NCBI GenBank assembly: GCA_023379725.1
Contig: JAMCPC010000088.1
Coordinates: 1 to 8,146, forward strand
Direction of reading: 5' to 3'
Length of the DNA stretch: 8,146 bases
Origin: Actinomycetota bacterium
GTDB taxonomy: Bacteria; Actinomycetota; Acidimicrobiia; Acidimicrobiales; JAMCPL01
The notes beneath the pieces were generated by a model. It was not told the DNA's origin. It searched no databases and saw nothing but the letters and a program-made list of their open reading frames with translations. Both the position numbers and the translations under genes were made by a program. This document shows, one piece after another, positions 1 through 6,823 of this stretch (within the stretch, counting starts at the first letter, position 1; every line of letters starts with the position of its first letter).

Positions 1-538
1 AGTAAGCGACAGGCCAATGGGTGAAATCGACTGAAATTTACCCTGATTTTCCGTTTCAACGGTTGTGGCAGGTGGCACAGGCCGCTCAAATAGCTGGTCC
101 GCTCCCTGGTATGACCAGAGAAGAGGTCATGCCTCTACGCCGTATGAGCCGCCTGGCTGCCCGGTTGGGCTGACCTTTCGCTCTCCTTATTGTCCGAACA
201 TCCCTGCCGACAGCAATCCCTTCACTAGTACTTTGTTCACGCCTACCACCGTTGCCTGCCACTGAGTCTACCTCCTTCAGCATATCAAAGCATGAAAAAG
301 CTCCGGAGGTTCACCCCATACCCACTCCAGGTAACAACCTGCGTTGGAACCGACGCTCATTACCCCAAAGCTGCATCCCACTTATTTTTTTACCTTATTC
401 ATTATACAGAGAGAGAAACAAGTAACGGATTATCAATTCTTATGATCATGCTATTATCGCACCATCTGGATGATTCATCTACGTAAAGATAGGTCTCTAA
501 CCGATCCTATCCTCATTTGTCGATGGAAACTTCGCCTG
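1..538. other. Left flank, no gene supported
   Basis: Short frames on both strands (65-265 and 292-486 plus, 86-283 minus) have no ribosome site or recognisable motif and overlap each other. The first 300 bases are more GC-rich than 350-540 and could be the edge of a mobile element or an RNA-coding stretch, but I could not identify a transposase, reverse transcriptase or intron core. Confidence 0.4.
108..133 (+). repeat. Hairpin in left flank
   Basis: GGTATGACC and GGTCATGCC pair as a 9-base stem (one G-T pair) around an 8-base loop. No T run follows, so it is not a typical terminator. Its role is unknown. Confidence 0.35.
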
Positions 539-746
539 GCTGTTGGTAGTTTGATTTGGTCTGATTCGACATTATATAGTGTCATTGTGTATACAGACAT
601 CTGCGGGAAGAGAGATGATCTTCATTGGATGTGTTCACGTCCATTTACACCCATTCACAACTTTGGCCAGAATACCCTTTATTGCTACGGACATTGCTAC
701 ATAAATTGCTAAAGTACCAGGTAGATACGTATATAGGTTCTCTAGA
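539..746 (+). repeat. Inverted repeat, left arm (208 bases, partner 5229-5436)
   Basis: This arm matches the reverse complement of 5229-5436, with the same length and no gaps. Four of the roughly 11 differences cluster at 572-580; the rest are scattered, including a C-to-T change at 702 that creates a stop. The arms are about 4.5 kb apart and both read inward. Confidence 0.88.
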
Positions 747-854
747 TATTGGGGTCCACTTCATAGTCTGACAGAGGGGGGAGAGTCAGAGACAAGAAGT
801 TCTTCCTATTCCGTGTCGCTAAGCTATATGGTTAGAACTATACTTTGCATATGA
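555..854 (+). pseudogene. Inverted, nonsense-broken copy of tip 3
   Basis: In the frame that matches tip 3, this stretch encodes the same run (SLCIQ, AGREMIFIGCVH, PFTTLARIPFIATDIAT). A TAA at 702-704 then replaces the CAA of the other copy (5273-5271), and the frame continues IAKVPGRYVYRFS. After 746 the tail is unrelated to that of tip 3: Gly, Glu and Ser-rich, ending at TGA 852-854. The last 17 bases overlap the 3' end of the convergent membrane-protein gene. It is the only toxin-like sequence on the plus strand. A different open frame across the repeat (470-712) has no counterpart to the coupled tip and is not called. Confidence 0.5.
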
Positions 855-1647
855 TCCTTATCTTGACTTGCCGGATCAGCACTATTAGCCTTGACAGCAG
901 GCCAAGAGTTGCAAAGGCGACAATAGTAACGACACCAGCTGCAAACGCAGGTCGTAATACAGATTTTGCCAGTTGATTATCGATGATACTCACAATCAAG
1001 AACGTTACTATTACAACCATGCAAACTGCCATAAGATCAGCGACTGGCAACCTGGCGTTAAACATTGAATCGAATGACAAATATTGATTTTCTGGTACTG
1101 GTAAAACACCCACAGGACGTACGCCAGCTTTAATCAATTTTTGCCATACTTCGAATACATTTCGCTGCCTAAAGAGAATCACCACCGTCACTTCTTGCCC
1201 CAATTCTTCACCTCGCAGCACTAAGCCATGCCCCGACATCCATGGCACCATAAAGATGCTACAATGTACTACTTCAACAGTGGTCTTACTGACTTCCAGG
1301 TACAAACCTGTTCTACTCTTGGGGTTGATTGGCAACGGTTTGTCGCGTACCAACAAGTTGACCGCATTTCGGCTGATTAGTTGCAGCGTACTACCCCTAA
1401 TCACAAGCTCCAAGAACCCAGGTTGATACCACGTGCCAAAATACCCAAGTAAGCCATCCCCATACCTGCTAAACATGAAAAGCGTGAAATCGGTCGATAC
1501 ACGACAAGATACAGGTTCATACGACATGACATTTGCAATTGGTCGCACAATCCAGCGCCTGAGCAGAAAACCCATCATTCCAATGATCAAGAAACTTGGT
1601 ATCACCACCCATGGGATCAAATTCAACAATTGCACATTCCTAGTCAT
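838..1647 (-). CDS. Membrane protein with a central PH-like domain, second immunity candidate of module 4
   Basis: This gene encodes 269 residues. ATG 1647 overlaps the preceding stop by ATGA, with no ribosome site of its own, so translation probably follows from the upstream gene. There is one helix at about 9-29, a soluble strand-rich middle (45-180), and two helices at about 202-222 and 234-257. The middle contains FLELVIRGSTLQLISR, GLYLEVSKTTVEVVH, GLVLRGEELGQEVTVVILF and a final VWQKLIKAGVRP helix. This pattern of strands closed by an xxLxxAG helix is like bacterial membrane-bound PH-like proteins and parallels the small protein at 7047-7472, though overall sequence similarity is not evident. 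The 3' end faces the broken plus-strand tip copy and overlaps it by 17 bases. An immunity role is inferred from context. Confidence 0.75.
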   Translation of the reverse strand: MTRNVQLLNLIPWVVIPSFLIIGMMGFLLRRWIVRPIANVMSYEPVSCRVSTDFTLFMFSRYGDGLLGYFGTWYQPGFLELVIRGSTLQLISRNAVNLLVRDKPLPINPKSRTGLYLEVSKTTVEVVHCSIFMVPWMSGHGLVLRGEELGQEVTVVILFRQRNVFEVWQKLIKAGVRPVGVLPVPENQYLSFDSMFNARLPVADLMAVCMVVIVTFLIVSIIDNQLAKSVLRPAFAAGVVTIVAFATLGLLSRLIVLIRQVKIRIICKV

Positions 1648-2120
1648 GGAGGATCACGCCATGGTTTGAATCGGCCAAAGTGACGATTGAAAAACGGATA
1701 GAAAGGATGATGACGATTAGGGTTTATGTGTTCCTGTTCACAGGCACGGACATATTTATGATGATACTTCAATGACATCATGTAGGTATATATAACGAAA
1801 ATTAGCATCATACACGCCAAGGCTATGCCAATCCAATGCAAATCATGCACGATAGAGAGTGCGAGGAAGCCGATGCCGATGTACATTCCCATATAACCCC
1901 GAAGTGCCCAGCGTCGCCAAAGTCGTCCCAACTCCGAAGATGGAGGCAGCAAAAGCTCTCGAACCCTCTTGTCCTGCAGGGCTTTCCTAATGTTCTCACG
2001 TACATACTCGTCTGGATTGATACCTTGGCTAATGAGCTGTTCCTCAGATACGCCGAATACCTGTACAAATTTCTCCTTTTGAATTTCAGATTCTTTGTCG
2101 GGTTGCGATTGTGGATCCAT
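1644..2120 (-). CDS. Small two-helix membrane protein, candidate immunity protein of module 4
   Basis: This gene encodes 158 residues starting at ATG 2120, 19 bases after the Rhs stop, with a GAGAGGTG ribosome site about 10 bases upstream. The first 70 residues are soluble, acidic and helical (FGVSEEQLISQGINPDEYV, then a REN..KALQDKRVRELLLPP stretch). Membrane helices lie at about 75-92 and 96-117, and the last 40 residues are basic with many His and aromatics (NRHHPFYPFFNRHFGRF). Its stop overlaps the next start (ATGA), so the two are translationally coupled. No family is recognised. Position behind an Rhs tip and membrane topology suggest immunity to a membrane-acting toxin. The EEQLxxxGxxxxEYV helix could also suggest a ring- or septum-type accessory protein. 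Confidence 0.75.
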   Translation of the reverse strand: MDPQSQPDKESEIQKEKFVQVFGVSEEQLISQGINPDEYVRENIRKALQDKRVRELLLPPSSELGRLWRRWALRGYMGMYIGIGFLALSIVHDLHWIGIALACMMLIFVIYTYMMSLKYHHKYVRACEQEHINPNRHHPFYPFFNRHFGRFKPWRDPP

Positions 2121-2139
2121 ATTCTAGTGCACCTCTCAG

Positions 2140-3513
2140 CTATCCTATACAGTGACTATGATTGTAATGATGAGACCTACCACGTGTCGGAATAAGCGAT
2201 ATAGTACTCAGCGCAGAGCTGGTATATCCAGAAAGCTTGTCGAGAAGTTTCTGGTAGCCCAGGTCAGACTCTAAAGAAGGGTCAACTTTACCCAAAGCCC
2301 TTACCGCTATCAACTCTGCTTCGTCTCGGTCTGCTTGGTTGGCAAATTTTAGAGCTGCTCCACCAGGTATCAGCGCCAAGACATCCAGGGCAAGTACGGC
2401 ATAATTGCAATGACCCGTAACGCAACTGACTAATTTGGTAGCAAAGGCGATGATACCTGCCATTTCCGATACTCCTTCTAACCCAGGAATAAGAGCAGTC
2501 ACAGCAGACGCTGCCCCGGCTACACTAGAGATGTCGTTGAAAATACAATGAATGCTAAGGCACAAAAGTCCTAAGAGATCCGTTAAGTTTACCGGGTCCC
2601 CTCCCACATACTCATAGGGCTGGTCTGTAATGCCTACGAGGGCATCTACGGAGATGAACTGGCCAGTGGCTGGGTCATACCACCTGGCACGGAGGTAGTA
2701 GAGGCCGGAGACTGTATCCAAGTACTGGCCATCATAGAGGAAGTGATTTGCAGCTATGGAATCGGCAATGCAGGCTGGTGAGGGCTGTGTGGAAGGAGGA
2801 GATCCCAGAAGATTCGGTGCCTGTGGTACCTGGCAGGATGAGCCTCCAAGTGATCTTGGCGGTGTCGGCTTTGGAGGCTGTGTGTCTGAGGAGCTTGTGT
2901 ATCCTGTAACGGGCTGGTTGGCAGCTGAGCTATGTTCACAGATAAGTGTGCCATAAGGTGAATATCCATAACTTGCAACCAGCTGTCCTGATGAGTCCAC
3001 AAGGCCAATGGTAGATCCCTGGCGGTTGTGCAAGTAGTAAAGGATGGTACCGTTCTGGCTTATCTGCTCCATTGGAAGCCCACCGGCATACAGATAGAAG
3101 TATCCATTTACACTGATGGCCTCTGGAATGGAAGAAGCAGTATTCCATGACATTGTTGTGGAATGACTGCCCGAGGGAACAGCTGGAGGTGCAACATTAC
3201 CACCTCCGGGCGAGACGGTAGATGCGGTCGAGGTGATCAACTGTCCCAGGGGTCCATATCCATAGGATGCCTGCATATTTGAGATAGGACTGCTGGTGAA
3301 TACACCGCCGACACCTGAGTCGCCACCTACACCAGCTCCCAGCGCAGGTGATCCAATAGATAACAATGATCCACCCATAGGACCAGTGTAGCTTACCATC
3401 TGGCCCTGTGGGTCATATCCATACAAAAGGGTGGTGACAGGTGGCTGTGGTGTTGTTGGACTGGGTGGGGTTGGAATAGTCGAGTAGCTAACAGAATCCG
3501 CGCACTTGGTCAC
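2140..3513 (-). CDS. Truncated (orphan) Rhs core with its own C-terminal tip
   Basis: The frame gives 457 residues from a GTG at 3513, without a ribosome site; it is open back to about 3574. Residues 11-27 are a Pro/Thr-rich lead. Residues 28-315 are the last part of an Rhs core: LLYGYDPQGQMVSY, SYGYGPLGQL, YYLHNRQGSTIGLVDSSGQ, YGYSPYGTL, LYDGQYLD, LYYLRARWYDP. Full Rhs cores are usually over 1000 residues, so most of this one is missing, including any secretion region. A Pro/Ser-rich insert lies at about 205-250. The boundary reads DPVNLTDLLGL instead of DPTGL. Residues 316-457 are the tip: Ala/Gly/Val-rich amphipathic stretches, an ALDVLALIPGG segment (375-385) typical of linkers before toxin domains, a charged helical region (395-425), and a His-rich end. 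No catalytic motif is recognised. The next gene starts 19 bases on. It probably serves as a silent tip cassette. Confidence 0.85.
   Translation of the reverse strand: MTKCADSVSYSTIPTPPSPTTPQPPVTTLLYGYDPQGQMVSYTGPMGGSLLSIGSPALGAGVGGDSGVGGVFTSSPISNMQASYGYGPLGQLITSTASTVSPGGGNVAPPAVPSGSHSTTMSWNTASSIPEAISVNGYFYLYAGGLPMEQISQNGTILYYLHNRQGSTIGLVDSSGQLVASYGYSPYGTLICEHSSAANQPVTGYTSSSDTQPPKPTPPRSLGGSSCQVPQAPNLLGSPPSTQPSPACIADSIAANHFLYDGQYLDTVSGLYYLRARWYDPATGQFISVDALVGITDQPYEYVGGDPVNLTDLLGLLCLSIHCIFNDISSVAGAASAVTALIPGLEGVSEMAGIIAFATKLVSCVTGHCNYAVLALDVLALIPGGAALKFANQADRDEAELIAVRALGKVDPSLESDLGYQKLLDKLSGYTSSALSTISLIPTRGRSHHYNHSHCIG
2577..2706 (-). repeat. Direct repeat in Rhs core end, copy A (partner 8017-8146)
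   Basis: Both copies encode the same stretch from GLYYLRARW to the boundary motif, offset by 5440 bases. The 98 bases 2609-2706 equal 8049-8146 exactly. All 7 differences fall in the last 32 bases next to the tip (2577-2608). The repeat continues past the window edge on the right copy, so its full length is not known. Confidence 0.95.
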
Positions 3514-3515
3514 TA

Positions 3516-3758
3516 TCAGCGTTGCGCTTTCAGGCGGACTTGGTCCTCTCCCCGGGCGAAGCGATAGCCGGTACTATTGGATTGGCACACTGGTGGGTTC
3601 TCGGGGAGTATTGGTGAGAGTGTCCAGGTTGGTATGCTTACTGCCAGACCACAAATAAACCACAAACTGGTGGTAAGTGGCGGTGAATCAAGGTTAGCGC
3701 CGGACTGAGGTGGACACCATTTGTTAGAGAACCTGAGGACATTGCTAAGCTCGTACAT
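3516..3758 (-). CDS. Doubtful small open frame before the truncated Rhs gene
   Basis: This frame encodes 80 residues, starting at ATG 3758 and ending 2 bases before the GTG of the Rhs frame. It has one weak hydrophobic stretch (SLWFICGLAVSIP, about 32-44) and a charged end (FARGEDQVRLKAQR). I see no Rhs repeat, no ribosome site and no family. It may be an out-of-frame scar of the lost Rhs N-terminal part or simply noncoding. The adjacent Rhs frame itself stays open back to about 3574, overlapping this one. Confidence 0.2.
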   Translation of the reverse strand: MYELSNVLRFSNKWCPPQSGANLDSPPLTTSLWFICGLAVSIPTWTLSPILPENPPVCQSNSTGYRFARGEDQVRLKAQR

Positions 3759-3812
3759 CTTTTATCGTACAGGTCAGGCAACTAAAAGTTCCCCTGTTTC
3801 AGATATAGAGTA

Positions 3813-3842
3813 CATATATCTCATCAGGTGTCATGTCATCAA
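3813..3842 (-). promoter_or_regulatory. Possible sigma-70-type promoter ahead of module 4
   Basis: On the minus strand, TTGATG (3842-3837) and TATATG (3818-3813) are separated by 18 bases and point towards 3758 and the truncated Rhs gene. Such matches are common in AT-rich DNA, so this is weak evidence. Confidence 0.18.
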
Positions 3843-4500
3843 GTGAACTGTAAGTACGTGTCGGGGTGTATGGGATCTCCGCATTTTGTGGTGGGTAACT
3901 GCCTAACACCGCTTACCAGATCAATCACCTCACCATGGTAGATTGCCAGAGGGCACCCCTTATCGTCCTGATACCGTGAGAGGCGTTCTACGGGTCACAG
4001 AGAAGCGTTAGGGATGCAGTGAATGGGGGGAATTAGTATGCCGAAGCGGTAACGAACGACAGAGGGCAAATTACAGGCATGCAATAGATTGTCTGGCGGT
4101 TCACAGATAACATCCATATATATCGCCTTGAGTGTGATATGTATATCGTGTTTATATCATTACACGAGTATCGTACTACGAGTCCTCATCGCGCGTGTAC
4201 AGTTGTTAGTTCTATTTTACCGAGGTTTGTGGTTGAAACGGCATAGCCAATTACCTGTAATTTGTCACCGTCAGCGTTCGTCTTTACAGACCTAAACGGA
4301 GTTGTTTAGCTTTGAAGAAAAGGACACCACCAAGATAAATCATTCAATGGTTGCAAGGTTGTAGTGACCAAATCAAGACCTTGCAGGCCCACTACCAGGG
4401 GCGTTGTGGTCATCAGCCGAAAGTTGGGTCAACTATTACGAGACTGGCACCAAAGTAAGTGATGCCAAACTCACTGCGTATTTTCATCATAAATACCCCT
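3843..4500. other. Intergenic stretch between modules 3 and 4, no gene supported
   Basis: Both strands were read and no convincing gene was found. The minus strand has tiny frames only (about 24 residues from 4490, about 35 residues from near 4414). The plus-strand frame at 4089-4295 has no ribosome site and lies in very AT-rich DNA. The part at 3900-4080 is richer in G and C and has runs such as GGGGGGAA near 4025, which might be the remains of a mobile element or a structured RNA, but I cannot identify either. The Rhs core of module 4 has lost its upstream half somewhere in or before this stretch. Confidence 0.4.
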
Positions 4501-5115
4501 TCAGGAGGTATAACTTTTGAGAGGCTCGACTATCTTTTGAACGAATATCTGTTCATCGCGCCTACCACTATCAGCTGGAGCACGCCACAATAAGACGTAT
4601 TGGCCCAATAAGAGAAACGCTGACAAACCAATATCTCCAACGAGCAGGCCAATATTCACGCTCTTAAATGCAACTAGTGCCACAACAGCCATGCTAGCTC
4701 CAAAACAAAGAGTAAATACTACCATTGCCAAGGCAAGCACAATCTCTGGCAACGGATACTTGATAGCGTAAGCTATCATCGTATCTTCCTCTCCCCTGGG
4801 TACAAGAATCCCATACATCTGCACAGTAGCTATCAATCCTAGGGGCATCGCCGACACAACAAATCTACGATTAGCTTTGTCAATGCGAATCGCTATATCT
4901 GGGTCATTGCTGACAGTGCGAAAATGCGATCGTGGAAAGGCCAGCAAATATCCGTGAGGAATATACCTATAACGAGGTGAATACTCCCATGCGATCGACC
5001 GCAGTAACGAGCAAACATTATCATGAGACATAGATACGTTCACCGTGTTCCAGTGAAATCGTAGGTGACGAAATAAAAACCTGTAACGCGATGTATCTCG
5101 CTCTTGGCTACTCAT
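4501..5115 (-). CDS. Two-helix membrane protein, candidate immunity protein of tip 3
   Basis: I chose the ATG at 5115 (MSSQERD) because GGGGG lies 9 bases upstream. The ATG at 5124 overlaps the tip-3 stop by ATGA but sits directly against the G run. The product is 204 residues. The first 120 are soluble, with many Arg and aromatic residues (RYRFLFRHLRFHW, EYSPRYRYIP) and a strand-rich middle (DIAIRIDKANRRFVVSAMP). Two membrane helices follow at about 127-152 and 156-180 (counted from 5124), then a basic 27-residue tail. This soluble-domain plus helical-hairpin shape recurs in membrane-bound immunity proteins, but I cannot name the family. Position directly behind tip 3 supports an immunity role. 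Between 4500 and 4427 there is only a very short frame. Confidence 0.72.
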   Translation of the reverse strand: MSSQERDTSRYRFLFRHLRFHWNTVNVSMSHDNVCSLLRSIAWEYSPRYRYIPHGYLLAFPRSHFRTVSNDPDIAIRIDKANRRFVVSAMPLGLIATVQMYGILVPRGEEDTMIAYAIKYPLPEIVLALAMVVFTLCFGASMAVVALVAFKSVNIGLLVGDIGLSAFLLLGQYVLLWRAPADSGRRDEQIFVQKIVEPLKSYTS

Positions 5116-5120
5116 CAATC

Positions 5121-5399
5121 TCATCCCCCGGGCAGTCCGGTCCAGTGAAACGGATTTGGATAGTTAAGGGCAGTAATCATACCAGCCACCAATGCAGCAG
5201 ACGACCCATGCAACTGATGTGTCCATCCTTTAGAGAGCCTATATACGTATTTACCTGGTACTTTAGCAATTTGTGTAGCAATGTCCGTAGCAATAAAGGG
5301 TATTCTGGCCAAAGTTGTGAATGGGTGTAAATAGATGTGAACACATCCAATGAAGATCATCTCTCTTCCCGCAGATGCCTGTATACACAATGATACCAT
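5121..5399 (-). pseudogene. Coreless Rhs toxin-tip remnant (tip 3)
   Basis: This frame runs from about 5420 (first ATG 5399) to a TGA at 5123-5121 and gives 92 residues from the ATG. The middle contains PFTTLARIPFIATDIATQIA followed by KVPGKYVYRLS. The end is GWTHQLHGSS, a small hydrophobic stretch, then a NPFHWTGLPGG tail. No Rhs core precedes it and I see no ribosome site before the ATG. The stop overlaps the first possible ATG of the next gene by ATGA, the usual arrangement of a tip and its immunity gene. The first 60% lies inside the 208-base inverted repeat, whose other copy (539-746) is preserved in sequence but broken by a stop. I do not recognise a catalytic motif. It could be an expressed small protein, but a displaced tip is the better reading. 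Confidence 0.45.
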
Positions 5400-5436
5400 A
5401 CCATGTCGAATCAGACCAAATCAAACTACCAACAGC
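5229..5436 (-). repeat. Inverted repeat, right arm (208 bases, partner 539-746)
   Basis: The reverse complement of this segment matches 539-746 without gaps. By eye there are about 11 differences (about 95% identity), and the longest exact run is 59 bases (643-701 on the left). It encodes the front and middle of tip 3. The match ends sharply: at the inner end after TCTCTAAA/TCTCTAGA, at the outer end before CTGTTGG. Confidence 0.88.
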
Positions 5437-5711
5437 TGGCCGCGGCCTTCTTGACTATTCCTGCGTAATTTGCCGGTCATTCCTGTCGTTTTTTGCCACC
5501 CTCACTTGGGTGGTCACTCGGTGGTTTGGACAGTCTGGTTCACCTCCTTTCGTAGTCTCATCTCTATCATCTCAGTAGGCATCTTTTTGAGCTGAATTGT
5601 CGACACCTGTCTTTCTCATGGTGTCGTCCTTGAGTTCTATACAGTAGGTGGTATCCAATATCTGCTCCAGGAGCGCATCTGTGGTAGATAGTCAGTAATC
5701 AGAGGCGGTGC
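5437..5711. other. Gap between membrane protein and tip-3 remnant, no gene supported
   Basis: All frames are broken by stops. Two short hairpins are visible: CCACCC/GGGTGG (5496-5501 with 5508-5513) and CGACACC/GGTGTCG (5601-5607 with 5620-5626). Neither is followed by a T run on the transcribed minus strand, so neither is called a terminator. A good ribosome-site-like AAAGGAGGTG (minus strand, near 5550) precedes only a very short frame. Confidence 0.4.
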
Positions 5712-6803
5712 CTATTGTGGAGGTAAGTTGGTATCCTGGGGTGGCGGTTGTTGTGGAGGAGTACTGGGAGGAGACTGCATCTGGCCTCTGTTCCGCAAGA
5801 TGGTTTCTATCATGGTATGTCCAGGCCATGGGTTCATCTCCGCCTCATGGACCTCTTCAGGCGTAGGTGGTGGATCGAGAGGGGTCTGTGCGTCGGCCAG
5901 GATGCGCTTCTTCGTTTCAGATCCAACTTCCCCTGCATCTTCTGAAATACCAAAGTCCTTGCCAATACCTATTGGCGAGGAACGGTCATCTTCACTTGCC
6001 ACAAATGTACGAAACGCTTCTACCGATTGTAGAGCTTTGCGCTCACGAGTACGGTTCCTATCCATTACCCAGACAATTACGATCACTATAATGAGCAGTG
6101 TACCTACTAATCCAAGAATCTGATCCGCTATCACAATGTCGACCATATGTGGATTTGTATTAGGTGTACTCAGCCTAAGCGAAAACGTAACTATGCTGAG
6201 CGCAAAGACTATTCCCAGGAGTACCAGCAAAGTTAGGTGACGGCGACTCATGGCACTACAACTACTATCTCCTTGTTGCTGAGTGTTTCTCTTGGTGCGT
6301 CCCTGAGGGGAGCTAGGTAGATTGAATGGAAGGGGGGCATCAGGTGGTTTGAATGGATAGGGCTTCTGTCCATACTTGGCACACCAAGCGAGATAGTGGT
6401 CACGATATCTCGGAGGTGCTGGGATCCCCCCTTTGGTACGTATTCTTTTAGCGGTGCCTATCTTAAAGGGAGGACTACCGATGGCTTTCGAAGCAGCACA
6501 GTGATACCTATGTAATTCTATTGCCATGGGAACGACGCTGCAAAAACCGGCAGCCATGAGAGTGTAAAAAACGGTTAAAGAAACCCAGTGCGGTATGAAG
6601 GGTATATAGTACATTATGACAAAGAGAATCATTGTTGCCATTCCAAGGGTATTACCACGAAACTGCCATCGCCGGTTTGCAATATCATGGGCGGCAGCTT
6701 CTGGTCCATACCTCCATGTTGATTCCTTCAGATTGCGTTCCCATGCACCTGCCAGCATGCCTCGTCTTTTACCGTTACTTGGTGTCGTAGTAGCCATAAT
6801 CAT
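5712..6803 (-). CDS. Four-helix membrane protein, candidate immunity protein of tip 2
   Basis: The frame is open from 6848. I prefer the ATG at 6803 because AAAGGA lies 6 bases before it; this gives 363 residues and a 20-base gap from the tip-2 stop. ATGs at 6827 and 6824 overlap that stop but have only a weak ribosome site. Counted from 6848, hydrophobic pairs lie at about 69-86/88-112 and 205-225/238-262. Between them is a basic and Pro-rich cytosolic-looking stretch (about 135-200), and the C-terminus ends in a PPQQPPP-rich tail. The protein therefore looks like two helical hairpins joined by a linker; the second half starts at an internal Met (residue 200). I recognise no family. Its position behind a tip remnant and its membrane topology fit an immunity protein against a toxin that acts at or through the membrane. 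Its base composition is lower in GC than the module to the right (22 of 60 at 6601-6660). Confidence 0.7.
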   Translation of the reverse strand: MIMATTTPSNGKRRGMLAGAWERNLKESTWRYGPEAAAHDIANRRWQFRGNTLGMATMILFVIMYYIPFIPHWVSLTVFYTLMAAGFCSVVPMAIELHRYHCAASKAIGSPPFKIGTAKRIRTKGGIPAPPRYRDHYLAWCAKYGQKPYPFKPPDAPLPFNLPSSPQGRTKRNTQQQGDSSCSAMSRRHLTLLVLLGIVFALSIVTFSLRLSTPNTNPHMVDIVIADQILGLVGTLLIIVIVIVWVMDRNRTRERKALQSVEAFRTFVASEDDRSSPIGIGKDFGISEDAGEVGSETKKRILADAQTPLDPPPTPEEVHEAEMNPWPGHTMIETILRNRGQMQSPPSTPPQQPPPQDTNLPPQ

Positions 6804-6823
6804 CTCATGTCCTTTATCCAACA

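Noticed and set aside
1..300. Left flank as a group II intron or insertion-sequence end
   Set aside because: No domain V-like hairpin, reverse transcriptase or transposase motif, or terminal repeat could be found within the window.
470..712. Plus-strand open frame of 80 residues across the left inverted-repeat arm
   Set aside because: In the other arm the matching frame ends within the repeat and is not coupled to any gene; the alternative frame is the one that reads into an immunity gene.
1836..2195. Plus-strand frame of 119 residues
   Set aside because: It lies antisense to the well-supported membrane protein at 1644-2120 and has no motif or ribosome site.
4089..4295. Plus-strand frame of 68 residues with hydrophobic residues
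   Set aside because: It sits in AT-rich DNA without a ribosome site and has no coupled neighbour; hydrophobic look is expected from base composition.
5496..5513. CCACCC/GGGTGG hairpin as a terminator
   Set aside because: On the transcribed strand it is followed by A residues, not T.
5601..5626. CGACACC/GGTGTCG hairpin as a terminator
   Set aside because: The loop is 12 bases and no T run follows on the minus strand.
5728..6123. Plus-strand frame of 131 residues, Gly-rich at its start
   Set aside because: It mirrors the Pro-rich tail of the minus-strand membrane protein, which has clear helices and a ribosome site.
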